In this document: positions 31,979 to 42,400 of the stretch, piece by piece
Numbering within the stretch: position 1 is the first letter of the stretch
Layout of the letters: each line of letters opens with the position of its first letter
Assembly (NCBI RefSeq): GCF_009829925.1
Contig: NZ_SNVJ01000008.1
Span: forward strand, 62,001-126,000
Reading direction: 5' to 3'
Source: Teichococcus coralli
GTDB taxonomy: Bacteria; Pseudomonadota; Alphaproteobacteria; Acetobacterales; Acetobacteraceae
Length of the DNA: 64,000 nt
Made by a program: the position numbers and the translations under genes
The notes under the pieces: generated by a model
What the model was told of the DNA's origin: nothing
The model's database searches: none
The model's input: the letters and a program-made list of their open reading frames with translations, nothing else

Positions 31979-33109
31979 ATGGATGGCACACTTCAAGAGG
32001 CTGAGGCTGGATACGAGCGCTCCCTGATTGCGCTCGCCATGCTGGCCCGAGGCCTCCTGGAGGCCCATCAGGCCGCCAGCGAAGCCGGCTCGGTGCTGCA
32101 CCAGGATTCCTCCATGCCACAGATGCTGCGGCGGGGGCTGGCGCTGCTCTCCCGCATCAGCGTCGAAGAAGGCGCGCCCGACCTGGGTGCCTCGCTGCAC
32201 GTGATGAACGAGCTGGCCACCCGCCCGATGGCGGGCTGGGGCCTGCAGGCCTTCCGCGCTCCCTTTAAATACGCCGACGTCGTTCTGGTGGATGGGGAGG
32301 CCGGCGTGGCGACGGAGGACTGCCGGGAGCTCGCCCGGGAGGCTTCCGGTGGCGAGATTGCCGCCGCTGAGACCATCTACCACGAGCGCCTTCGGGAGGC
32401 CGTCGCCAAGCGCCCGCGCAACCAGCGTGACGCCGCCTATGAAGCGCTGCGGAGCTTCGTCGTGCGGAACCCCGCCATTCCCCAGGACGAGCTGATTCGC
32501 TTCATCGCGCGCGGCGGCCACACGGCATCTTTGCAGGTGGTGCAAGCCTTCTACCGTCCGGTCCCGCAGACCGCGCTGTTCGGCACCCGGGCGCATCGCT
32601 GCGCGCACTGCCACTCCCTTCTCTGGCCGGACCGCGACAAGACCTCTTACCCGGATGGCCGCTGCCGCATCCGCCAGTGCCGTCTTGCCCATCCGACCTC
32701 GGAGCTCGGGGCGGTCATCGAGGACCCCTCCTCCTGGCGCATCGCCACTCCGGCCGTCACGGCCTACTGGGTCGGGCCTGGCCTCGATGAGGTGAACATC
32801 TGTGACGCGCTGCTGGCCTCCGGACGCAAGGCGGTGCTCTACCCGCAGCAGGATGCCGCAGATGTCGGCGTGGATGGCCTGGATATCGGCATCGACGTGA
32901 AGACCTATGCGAGCCCCGTCACCCTGGGCAACAAGCTGACCCGCGACACCGGCCGGCTCGGCATGTTCGCCCGCCGCTTCCTGGCGGTGCCGGATGACAA
33001 GCTGCGCAACAACCGGGACTACCTGCGGCAGCTGCGGGAATCCTACCGGGGGAAGCTCGGCATCGAGTTCGTCACGGTGTCCCAGGTCATCGAAGAGCTC
33101 TCCGCATGA
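31979..33109 (+). CDS. pPIWI-RE system Zn-finger/restriction-endonuclease-like protein
   Basis: 376 residues. N-terminal helical part (about 1-195) of the type named pPIWI_RE_Y, then a zinc cluster (about 207-235; HRCAHCHSLLWPD then GRCRIRQC). A C-terminal REase-like domain has VLYPQQDAADVG near 287 and the catalytic (D/E)xK-type motif IDVKTYASP (Asp306, Lys308). This corresponds to the REase partner that accompanies pPIWI-RE proteins (family knowledge; assigned from recalled consensus). It is the first gene, ends in a 4-bp ATGA overlap with the helicase gene, and probably cuts DNA selected by the PIWI module. Confidence 0.7.
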   Translation: MDGTLQEAEAGYERSLIALAMLARGLLEAHQAASEAGSVLHQDSSMPQMLRRGLALLSRISVEEGAPDLGASLHVMNELATRPMAGWGLQAFRAPFKYADVVLVDGEAGVATEDCRELAREASGGEIAAAETIYHERLREAVAKRPRNQRDAAYEALRSFVVRNPAIPQDELIRFIARGGHTASLQVVQAFYRPVPQTALFGTRAHRCAHCHSLLWPDRDKTSYPDGRCRIRQCRLAHPTSELGAVIEDPSSWRIATPAVTAYWVGPGLDEVNICDALLASGRKAVLYPQQDAADVGVDGLDIGIDVKTYASPVTLGNKLTRDTGRLGMFARRFLAVPDDKLRNNRDYLRQLRESYRGKLGIEFVTVSQVIEELSA

Positions 33110-36100
33110 GGGTACAGCCGGAGGGCTACACCAACTCACTGCGCATCCACTGGCTCTGCGCGGCGCTCCACCACCTCCTCGGCAAGCATGACCTGGAAGG
33201 CGTCCCAGCCCTGATGGCGGGTTTCGGGTCCGTGCTGGACCACCCCGCCATGGGCAACTTCGCGACCGCCGCCCATTCCCTGCGCCTTTATGGCCTCTCG
33301 GTCGGCTCCGACCTCAACCTCCGCCAGGCCGTGCTGGATGCCCTGGCCTGGGAGGAGGAGCGTGAGGACGACGACGACTACCGCGAGCCTCCCTTTCGCA
33401 TCGACGCCGGCCACCGCCACTTCGCTTTCCACCTGCGTGAGGGCACCGAGGCCAGGGTGGCGGAGATGGTGCGGCAGTTGTTGGCGCAGCCGCCCCACCA
33501 GCCGCAGACCCTGCAACTCGCCGACACCACCCGGCCGATGCGGGTGGCCTCCGACGGTTCGGAGAATGCCGAGCACATCTCCATCGACCTGAGCTCGGTC
33601 CCGAATCTTCCCCTGCCGCCCAGGCATGATGTCAGCCGGCCGGCGGTCGGCCCCATCACCGTGAGCTTCGAGGAGCTGGTCGCCACCGCCGCGCAGATGG
33701 ATGCCCGGGACCAGGCCGTGCCCGGCCGTCCGCCTGGCAATTGGGTCAGCCGGCTGCAGGAAGCCACCGGTGAGCAGAAGTTCGACATCCTGGCTCCTGA
33801 ACGGGCAGCCGGCCTGCTCCGGCCCACCCGGACCATCGAGCTGGCGGGCCTGAAGCATCTCATCGGGCTGCCCGGCACCGGCAAGTCGACCCTCATCATC
33901 ATCCTGCTGGTGCTCCTCAACAGCCGGGGGCTCCGGGTCGTGGTGCTGCTTCCCTCCATAGAGGCCAGCATCAACCTGCTGGGCGACCTGCAGCACTACG
34001 GATGCGATGTCGGCCTGCTGGTCGGCCAGTCACCACAGACCCGCCTCAATCACGCCCACAAGCTGGCGGAGCGACTGGGCGCCGATGAAGCGCGTGGCCT
34101 GGGGCGCAGCATGCCGGGTGCCGAGCTGCTCGGGCTGAACTGCGCCCTGGGGGGCTTCGATGAAGACCCGGAAGGCACGGAATCCTTCCCGCACCTGATG
34201 CCGCCCTGCATCACGGTGGAACAGCACAAGGTGGACAGCCGTGGCCGGCCGGGCAAGCGGCCGATGCCGCATCTCTGTCCGCTCGGCAGCGTCTGTGGCC
34301 GGCTGAAGGCACCCCGTGAGCTGACCGTGCACCGCATCTGGCTCGGCCATGTGCTGTCGATGGACACCAATATCGGCGCGCACTTCTCGACCGAGAAGAT
34401 GCGCTACTTCGAGGCCATCGCCATGGCCTCGGACCTGGTCATCGTCGACGAGGCCGACGGCGCCCAGAAGGCGCTGGACAACAAGGCCATCTCGGCCCTC
34501 GACCTGACGGGCAGCGAAGCCAGCCTCGACCACCTGCTGCACCGGGACCTCTTCGTTCCCATGGCGGCCGGCCAGAATTCCAGCACCGCCACCAATGTGC
34601 AGAGCTACCGGGCCATCGCCGCCGATTTCGGCAAGCTGAACCATGCCCTGGTGGTCCATCTGCAGCGGGCTTTCCGGCGCAATGGCACCGAAGGGGTCCT
34701 GGCCCGCTTCAAGGAGACCTTCGTCACCAGCAACACGGTGGTGAACGAGCTCTTTGGCCACCCGGAAGTCTTCCGCATGGAGCCGGAGGACCGTCTCTTC
34801 GAGGACCGCCGCATCGCAGCCGTCCGGGCCTTCTGGGACAGTTGCGTGCAGACGGCCCTGTTCCGGCGCACCGAGCGCGGCGGTGACATCGAGTTCAACC
34901 CGGAGCGCATCGCGGCCGACCTTGGGGTGGACCAGGACCGCCTGGAGCGCACCGGGACAGACCTGCAGGAGGTCCTGCGCGACTGGCTGTCCGAGCCCTC
35001 GCCGGTGCTGCGGGACGCGCTGCTCGACAGGGCCCGCGACATCACCTTCGGTCTCGCCGTGCCCATCCGGGATTTCGGCCCGGAGGAGCGCTCGGAGATG
35101 TTCCGCTTCCTGGCGGAAGTCACCGCGCTCATCTTCCAGTTCCTGCGCCTCGTGCCGGCCCAGCAGGCCATGGTTTCCGAGGGTGTGCACCGGGAGACCC
35201 TGTTCCGGGACGGCATCTCCGAGGACCTCGGCCGCCTGGTGCCGGAGGCGCTCATCGGGCGGCTGTCCGGCATCCGCTACTTCAACGAGGAGCGCAACGG
35301 CAAGCGGGCCATCCGGGTCCAGTACGTGACCTTCCGGGGAACGCCGCGCGCCCTGCTCTACCGGCTCCATGAGTTGCTGCGCCACGAGGGGCATGACCGG
35401 GGGCCAGCCGTGCTGCTGGCTTCCGCCACCTCATTCCTCGAGGAGAGTCCCTCCTACCATGTGCCGGTCGGCCCCGATATCGTGCTGCGGCGGCCGGGGT
35501 CCGACACCGGGTGGCGGGGCAGCCGCTACCAGTTCGACCCCATCCAGGACCCCGAGGCTCCGGGTCAGCGGCTCCGCTTCTCCGGCGCGCCGCTGAACAA
35601 GCGGGCCAAGATTCTGCGCGCCATGGTCGACCACTATTTCGACATGGACGACCCCCTGGTGCTCAGGATGAACCGGGATTTCGACCCCGGTCGCCGCGTC
35701 GCCTTCGTGGTGAACTCCTATGAACAGGTGCGCCAGTTCAAGGAGCACCTCCGCCGCAGCTATCCGGCGCTCGCCGAGAAGGTCATTGGCGTTATCGACG
35801 TGCCACCTCCGGGGCAGGCGGGCGACTGGGTCACCACCGCCCAGGTGGAGCGCCTTGGCAGCCGGGGTGACTGGGTCGCCATGGTGTTTCCCATGCGCTC
35901 CCTGGCGCGTGGGGTGAACATCGTCTTCGAGGACGGCCCCCGCCGGCGGGACGCCATCCTGGGCACCATGGTCTTCCTGACACGGCCGCATCCAGCCACC
36001 GAGAGCCTGGACCTCGCCACCGGCATCGTCGGCGCCGGAACCCTGAAGTTCGAGCGACAGCAGTTCCCGCCCCACTGGTCCACCGATGACCTGGCCATGA

Positions 36101-36495
36101 GCTGGGGTATGGCCCGCCGCGACCTCACGAGCCAGGTCAGGAGGCTTCTCCGCTTCCCCCTGATATCCTCCAAACTGGGCGCGCTGGCCGAGCCCTTCAC
36201 GGCGGACATCATGGTGGACGTGCTGCAGGCCATCGGGCGCGCCATGCGCAATGGCTGCAAGGCCCGGGTCATCTTCGCCGACGCCGCGTGGGCGCCCCGC
36301 TCCGCCGCCGGCCAAGCAGACAACTCGGAAAGCAGCATGCTGGTGATGATGCGCGACATCCTGCGCCAGCGGGTACACACCCCGGACCCGGTCGAAAGCG
36401 AGATTTACCGGGCCCTGTATCAACCATTCCTTGCTCCCCTGGAAAGCTGCCACGGGGTGCGGTTCTCTGACGAGATGGCTGACGTGGATGAGTGA
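33106..36495 (+). CDS. pPIWI-RE system DinG/XPD-like Fe-S helicase
   Basis: 1,129 residues. N-terminal accessory domain (about 1-235, pPIWI_RE_Z-like), then a superfamily 2 helicase: Walker A GLPGTGKSTL near 255, and a DEAD box inside VIVDEADGA near 448. Between them are four cysteines (346, 368, 391, 397; CALGG, PPCITVE, HLCPLGSVCG), spaced as for a DinG/XPD 4Fe-4S cluster. Motif VI-like QAIGRAMRNG is near 1041. DinG-type helicases are the standard partners of pPIWI-RE proteins and would unwind DNA or R-loops for targeting. Overlaps gene 1 by 4 bp and gene 3 by 8 bp. Confidence 0.8.
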   Translation: MRVQPEGYTNSLRIHWLCAALHHLLGKHDLEGVPALMAGFGSVLDHPAMGNFATAAHSLRLYGLSVGSDLNLRQAVLDALAWEEEREDDDDYREPPFRIDAGHRHFAFHLREGTEARVAEMVRQLLAQPPHQPQTLQLADTTRPMRVASDGSENAEHISIDLSSVPNLPLPPRHDVSRPAVGPITVSFEELVATAAQMDARDQAVPGRPPGNWVSRLQEATGEQKFDILAPERAAGLLRPTRTIELAGLKHLIGLPGTGKSTLIIILLVLLNSRGLRVVVLLPSIEASINLLGDLQHYGCDVGLLVGQSPQTRLNHAHKLAERLGADEARGLGRSMPGAELLGLNCALGGFDEDPEGTESFPHLMPPCITVEQHKVDSRGRPGKRPMPHLCPLGSVCGRLKAPRELTVHRIWLGHVLSMDTNIGAHFSTEKMRYFEAIAMASDLVIVDEADGAQKALDNKAISALDLTGSEASLDHLLHRDLFVPMAAGQNSSTATNVQSYRAIAADFGKLNHALVVHLQRAFRRNGTEGVLARFKETFVTSNTVVNELFGHPEVFRMEPEDRLFEDRRIAAVRAFWDSCVQTALFRRTERGGDIEFNPERIAADLGVDQDRLERTGTDLQEVLRDWLSEPSPVLRDALLDRARDITFGLAVPIRDFGPEERSEMFRFLAEVTALIFQFLRLVPAQQAMVSEGVHRETLFRDGISEDLGRLVPEALIGRLSGIRYFNEERNGKRAIRVQYVTFRGTPRALLYRLHELLRHEGHDRGPAVLLASATSFLEESPSYHVPVGPDIVLRRPGSDTGWRGSRYQFDPIQDPEAPGQRLRFSGAPLNKRAKILRAMVDHYFDMDDPLVLRMNRDFDPGRRVAFVVNSYEQVRQFKEHLRRSYPALAEKVIGVIDVPPPGQAGDWVTTAQVERLGSRGDWVAMVFPMRSLARGVNIVFEDGPRRRDAILGTMVFLTRPHPATESLDLATGIVGAGTLKFERQQFPPHWSTDDLAMSWGMARRDLTSQVRRLLRFPLISSKLGALAEPFTADIMVDVLQAIGRAMRNGCKARVIFADAAWAPRSAAGQADNSESSMLVMMRDILRQRVHTPDPVESEIYRALYQPFLAPLESCHGVRFSDEMADVDE

Positions 36496-39400
36496 AACGG
36501 TCGAGACGACGAGCTTCTGGCGCCAGGCCAGCCTCAAGCGGGACGAGCGTGAAATCCATGCCTTGGCCCTGCTGACACCGGAAGCGGCCCCCGAGGCTCT
36601 TGCCCGTGCCCAGCTGGTCTGGCAGCCCCGCGCCCAGGCGCTGTTCCGGGAAATTGCCAACCAGGGCAGCCAGTCGAAGACCGATGAGGGGAGGACCATC
36701 CCCTACGCCTCCCTTCGGGCAGCCCTGCTGGCCTCCATCCCCGAGGCCAGCCTGGTGGAATACGACCTGGGCGGCCCCTGGTCGGGGAAGCAGTCGGAGA
36801 ACCCGAGGCCCTTCGCCGAGGCGGACTGCACGCTTCGCAGCCTGCTGGGCCGTGCACGGGATGCCGCCTCGCTCTGGTGCGACATGGTGTTGCGCGACTG
36901 GGCCAGCCGAACCGGCGTCTCCGAGGACCTGGTTGACCAGCTGTCCCGCTGCCTCGGGAGCGATGAGGGACTGAAGGCGGTGGATGGCCAGACCAAGCTG
37001 GAGGCCGTTTTCGCCGAGCCTGGGTTCACCGAGCCCAAGAAGACCGCCCTGCTGCAGATGATTGGCCGCCGGCTGGAGGGCCAGGAGCTCTTCGAGGGCA
37101 TGGGCCCCGTCTTCCGGGTGGTGCGCAGCAAATCCTCCAGCCGGAAAATCGAGTTCGAGACCTGGCCCCGGACCGGCAATGGCGCCCTCTACTCGATGGT
37201 GGCCAAGCTTTCCCTGGAAACCCAGCCCTGGATTGAGCGTCCCATCCTGGTCATCGAGGCGTCTCGTCGGCGCTGGTGCCAGGAACTGCCGGCCGCCAAG
37301 GATTTGTGGAGCCAGAAGCGGCTCAAGCTGCACGTCCTGTCGAAGAACAAGTCGCCCTTGGCGGTCGAGGTCGATTGCCCGGTCCGCAAGGGGGTCCCGG
37401 AACTCCCCAGCAAGCCGGAATTCTTCGCCCAGGCCATCCAGGTCGGTGCCGACCTCGCGGTCGAGCTGCCGCAGATGATTGCCCGGGGCGCGGCTGCCAA
37501 CGGCGTCTTCATCGGCATTCCGTTCCAGACGGCCTTTGGCACCCACCCCGTCCAGGCCGGCGCCTCCTCCACGGACAGCCTGAACCTCTACGAGGTCATC
37601 CTGGACGAATTGCAAGGTCTGGGCTTCTCGCCCCTGCCGGTTCGCCAGGTCGGCAGCCGCCGGACCACGCGCGAAGAGTTCCATGCCGCCATCGATTTCT
37701 CGATGGTGGTCAGCGATATGGCGCAGGGACTGGGCTACAACGAACTCAGCGAAGCGGCCTTGCTGGACATCCGCTCGCGCCTCACCCGGCAGGAGGTGAA
37801 GGCGGAGGAGCTGGATGAGGACTCGCTGACCGGCTCCATCCAGAAGATGGAGAAGTTGCAGCGGGCCAATGTGGCCCGCATCGCCCGCGCGCACCGGAAC
37901 CGGCCGCCCACTCTGCTCATTGTCTCCCGGACGGAACGGGAGCGCAGCACCCTCCGTGCCCTGGCCAAGGTCATTTTCCCCCAGATGAAGGTGGAGACCA
38001 TGGCGCTGCCCGAGGGTGTCCATGGACCCCGGGACGTCCTGGACGGCGCGGCGCAGAAGACCCAGACCCGTTTCGACCTTCGGGTGAAGGCCTGGGAACC
38101 GGTCATGCGCCGGGTTGGCGAGCTGCAGAACTGCCATGTGCTGGTCCAGGCCCCTGAGTGGTTCGAAAACCGCAAGGATGACCGGGTCAACAAGGCCGCC
38201 GGCCGCTACGCGCTGGCCTCCGCTGGTGGCAATGTCCAGTACCTGCGTCCGCCCGAGCGCAGCCGCAACAGCATGGCGAACTACCTGCATCGCCTGCAGG
38301 CGGCCCTGAATGACTTGCTACTCGGCCACTCCGGCAATGTCGCCATGGTGGACGAGGCCATGGCGAAGTGTTTCCCGGACCCGACCAACCGGCCGAAATG
38401 CGTCCTAGGACTCTCCGTCATCGCCCAGTCGAACCTGCGCAGCGGCGCGGGCAAGGGCGGCAAGGTTTGCCTGGCCACCAAAATCGACGTGGAAACAGGC
38501 GAGGCCAGTGGCCGCCTCGGATACTTCGACAAGACGCTGCGCTGGACGCCGCAATGGCTCCCCTTCTCGGACCTGCTTCTAGAGGTGGCGCGGCTGAACA
38601 CGCCCACCCTGGGCAGCAAGCGCGCCGAGGAGCAGGAGGCCTTCCAGCAGTTCGTGCGGGTGATGATTGATGAGGCCATCGCCGCCGGCCAGAAGCCGCT
38701 CATCCTGGTGAACTCCACGAGTGCCAGCGGCCTCTGGAGATGGCTGACGGACAAGGAGTCCACCAACAAGGAGGTCAGCCTCGACCGGGAGACCTTCGAG
38801 GCTGACAAGCGCTGGCCGCGGGTGCGCTTCATCAGAATCCGCAGCGGCATCGCTGGCCGGGTTATCCTGCGCTCGCCACTGGTGATGCATGAACTCGATG
38901 CAGACAATGGCGAGCCGACCGGACAGGAAATCTCTCGCCCGACGACGACGATGTCCCAGGGAGCCTACCAGGTCGGGGCAGGTCCGCACTTCTGGTGCAG
39001 CCACAGCTACTTCCAGATGAGCAAGCAGCGCGGGCTGTCCGTCTATCGCGGGATGGACAGCACGGTGACGGTGCGGTCTGCCTCGAAGGACTGGCCATCC
39101 TGGGCCAAGAAGAGCGATGGCACCCTCTATCGGCGCATGCATGTCCCCCCCCTGGTGGACATGCACTACCGCCTGCCCTCCTCCATCGAAGCGAGCGTGC
39201 TGCTGTCGCAGCCCCGCGACTCTCTCGACGACATCATCACGCTGGTGGAGAGCCTCCGGCATGGTCACGGGCACAGTACCGCCTGGACGATGTTGCCGGC
39301 CCCGCTCTCATTCGAGGCGAAAGTCCGGGACTATATCACCCGGTTCGCCATCGATGAAATTGACGAGGATGATGGCGACGACGACGGGGGTGATGACGAA

Positions 39401-42400
39401 ACGCCTCCCCCTGGCGGCGGCAATGACGTTGACGACAAGATTCAAGAAGAGCTGGCGGAGTTGGCCGCTGCGCTCTCAGGAGAGCCGATGTCTTCCGAGG
39501 AAACCGTCCAGAACAACATGCCGTCCCCGACCGAGGCACTGGCGGAGGGCCAAGCCGGCACTGGACCGGTTTCCGCGCCGGAGCGTCTGACCCTGGAATG
39601 GGTGAAGGCCCGGATGAATGTGCCTCCACGCACGGTTCGCCTGCTGCACAAGCAGGCCGATATCATCCGCCGCACGGCACCGGAACTCGGCTGGCCGGAA
39701 CCCAGTGCCGCTTTTCCTTCGCATGATGAGATGGCGGTGATTCTTCTGCGCTGCTTCCATCTCCCCGCACAGGCCACGGGTTCCATCCTGGTCGCTGCCG
39801 AGAAGCAGAAGGTGGATTGGAAACCCTTCCATTCCATGTGGAGGAAGTTGCAGGCTGAGGCCGCGAAAGGCATTCCCCCCAAGTCTGCCGCGAACCACAT
39901 CAACGTGTGCCGGGCTTTCCTGAAGATGGACCTGCCTGGAAAGGCCGAGGACGTCATCTTCCTGTATGGAGGATTCTACACTTACGACGAGCACATGGGG
40001 AAATACCTTCGCAGCGAGGAAAAGCTGGCTCACCTGGTTCCCTACTGCGAAGCGCGTCGTCGGCACGAGGTCATCCTGCCCAAGGACCCTGCGCTCCTCG
40101 ACACCTCCGCTGGCGACGCCAAGAAGCAGGCTGCCCCTGTCGTCGCCGCTGCCCCGCTCGAGAGTGAGGCGCAGAATGATGTGGATGGCGGCGGCACAAT
40201 GACATCGGAGCAGGAGACACTTGCGGTGACGGATGTCGCCTCGCAGACCGTTCCGCCTGCCTTGCAATCCGCTGGCGCCGCGCTGAACCCGCGCCTCGCG
40301 GCTGTGGCGGAATGGTTCGATGCCCTGGCGGGAATGGGCAAGCTGGACGTTCCGGGAGAGCCCTCCGAGGCGTTCCTGCAGGAACTCGAGGAGCGCCTGG
40401 TCCGGGCCAGGTCCGCCCTGGCGGCCTTCGAGGCCAACAAGCCCAAGCTGGTCGACATCGCGCCACAGCTGATGCGGCTGCGTAGCGCCATCGCCTCCCT
40501 GGCGGAGATGATGGCCGGCCAGATGCCCGAGCTTCCCTCCTTTCCGCATGAAGGCAATGTCCTCGAAGCGGCCCTCGAAGCCATCGATGCGGTGATTTCC
40601 GCCTTCGAGTGCGAGGTCAGCCGCACCCTGCCGCTGCTGCAGGAGGTCGCCGAGCTCCACGCCGCACTCAGCCAGATTAACCCGCTGGACCCGGGCTACA
40701 TGGCGCAGGTGACGCGCATTCACGGCAAGGTCGCGGAGGCTCAGGCCAGCAGCGCGGCGGCGGTGGCGGCCCTGACGGCGGTGCATGAGACCCTCTACCA
40801 GGCCATGGCCGAGGCGGAGGAGACTTCCAGGCCGCTGACGCCTCCCCCTGCCCCGGCCGCGCCCTATCCCGCCGAGGTGATGGCGGGCCCCGTCGCTGAG
40901 GCGCCCGTACCGCTGGATGTCCTTGCCACCGCAGGGTCGGTCCAGGCCCAGGTCTCGACCTCTTCGGCAGCGCTGCCTCCGGCTGGGGAAGCCCTGAGCC
41001 AGAAGGGGGAGGCTCGGTCGCCTGACACGCCGGACCAGGACAGCGCCCCGGCGGCGGAAGCAGGCCTTTCTGCCGCACCGCCTTTACTGGCTCCTGCCTC
41101 GACAACCGCCGAAGTCTCTGCGGAGCCGATTCCGCTGACGTCCAGCCCGGCCGCTTCCGAGGCGCCGGCGGAGCCCGCACCTACGGAGGCCGACCTCCAG
41201 GAGGAGCATGCCTCCGACGAAGACACGACCAGCGTAACGGAGGAGGACGAGCGCCTCCTGGGCCAGCTGCGTTCCCACACGGCCGAAGCGCGGGCGGAAA
41301 GTCAGGCCACTGCTGCTCAGACTCCGGTCCAGGAGGAGTCCGAGCGCAGCCTCTGGGCCTCCATCCTGGACGATGACGGCGAGGCCAAGGAACTGCGGGA
41401 GCGCATCCACGGGCTCTTCCTCAAGGGCGAATACGCGCTCGCCTGGCACCTGCTGAACGCCGCCAAGGAAATCTACGAGACCGGCGTCACGCCGCTGACC
41501 TCGGAGGAGCTCTCGCTGGCCGCTAAATCCGGTCACGTCAGCCCCAGCCTTATCCAGTCCAACCAGGCCATGACGGATGAGCTCGCCGAGGCGCTTTCGG
41601 CGGCTCAGCGCCTGGACGTGGAAGACCCCCTGACCGAGGCCCGCGCCTTGGTGCTGTTCGCCTCCTGCCTGGAGCCCGCCTTCTTCCGCCAGGACCGCCT
41701 CGCCATTGATGTCCTGCAGGCGGTGCAGCCGTCCCTGCCGGCGAGCCTTGGCGCCGTCCTGCACCCCATGCGGGTGGCCACCGAGACGGTGGCGGATGCC
41801 GGACTGATGCTGAACCCGGCGGTGCTGCAGGCCGTCCTGGGCGAGGAGCAGGCCAAGGCCGCCATCGAGGAGCGCCGCAAGGCCATCCAGGACAAGCTGG
41901 TCACCGTCCAGAATCTCGACTTCCCGCACAGTTCCGGGAACCGGATGCGCATCAGGCTCTGCCAGTCCGATGAGCCCGTGGGAGCGCTGGTCAACGCCAT
42001 GGCGGGCGGCCTGCAGGATGCCCTTGCGGCGGCCCGCGCCTGTGCGGCTTGCTTCCGGGACCGCGATGTGACGCTCAAGGAGCTCGCCCGGCTCACGGAG
42101 AGCCTGGCCTTCCGCGATTCCATCGACGGGGCGAGCCGGGAACGCCTGGTCCGGAACCTGCTGGAACTCGGCGAACTGTGCTCCGCCTTCCTCTCCGCTT
42201 ATGAGGCCTCCGGCGTCACCAAGGGCCAGTATCAACGCCAGGTGGTCCAGCAGGCGCGGGACTCCGCCCTGACCTCAGCCGACAGCAGCCTGGGCGTTAT
42301 CCAGGAGATGCTGCAGGCCGAGCCCGCTGAAGGCGCGCTGGATATGTCCGGCAGCCTGCTGATGCTGGAAGATGCCCTGAAGCGCATCAGCGGCTTGTTC

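Noticed and set aside
31964..33139. Minus-strand frame opposite the first PIWI-operon gene
   Set aside because: Opposite strand carries zinc and REase motifs and couples to the helicase gene; the antisense frame has none.
40830..41230. Pro/Ala-rich stretch of the giant gene as a gene boundary or frameshift
   Set aside because: The frame stays open, codon use is unchanged and the next domain continues in frame; treated as an interdomain linker.
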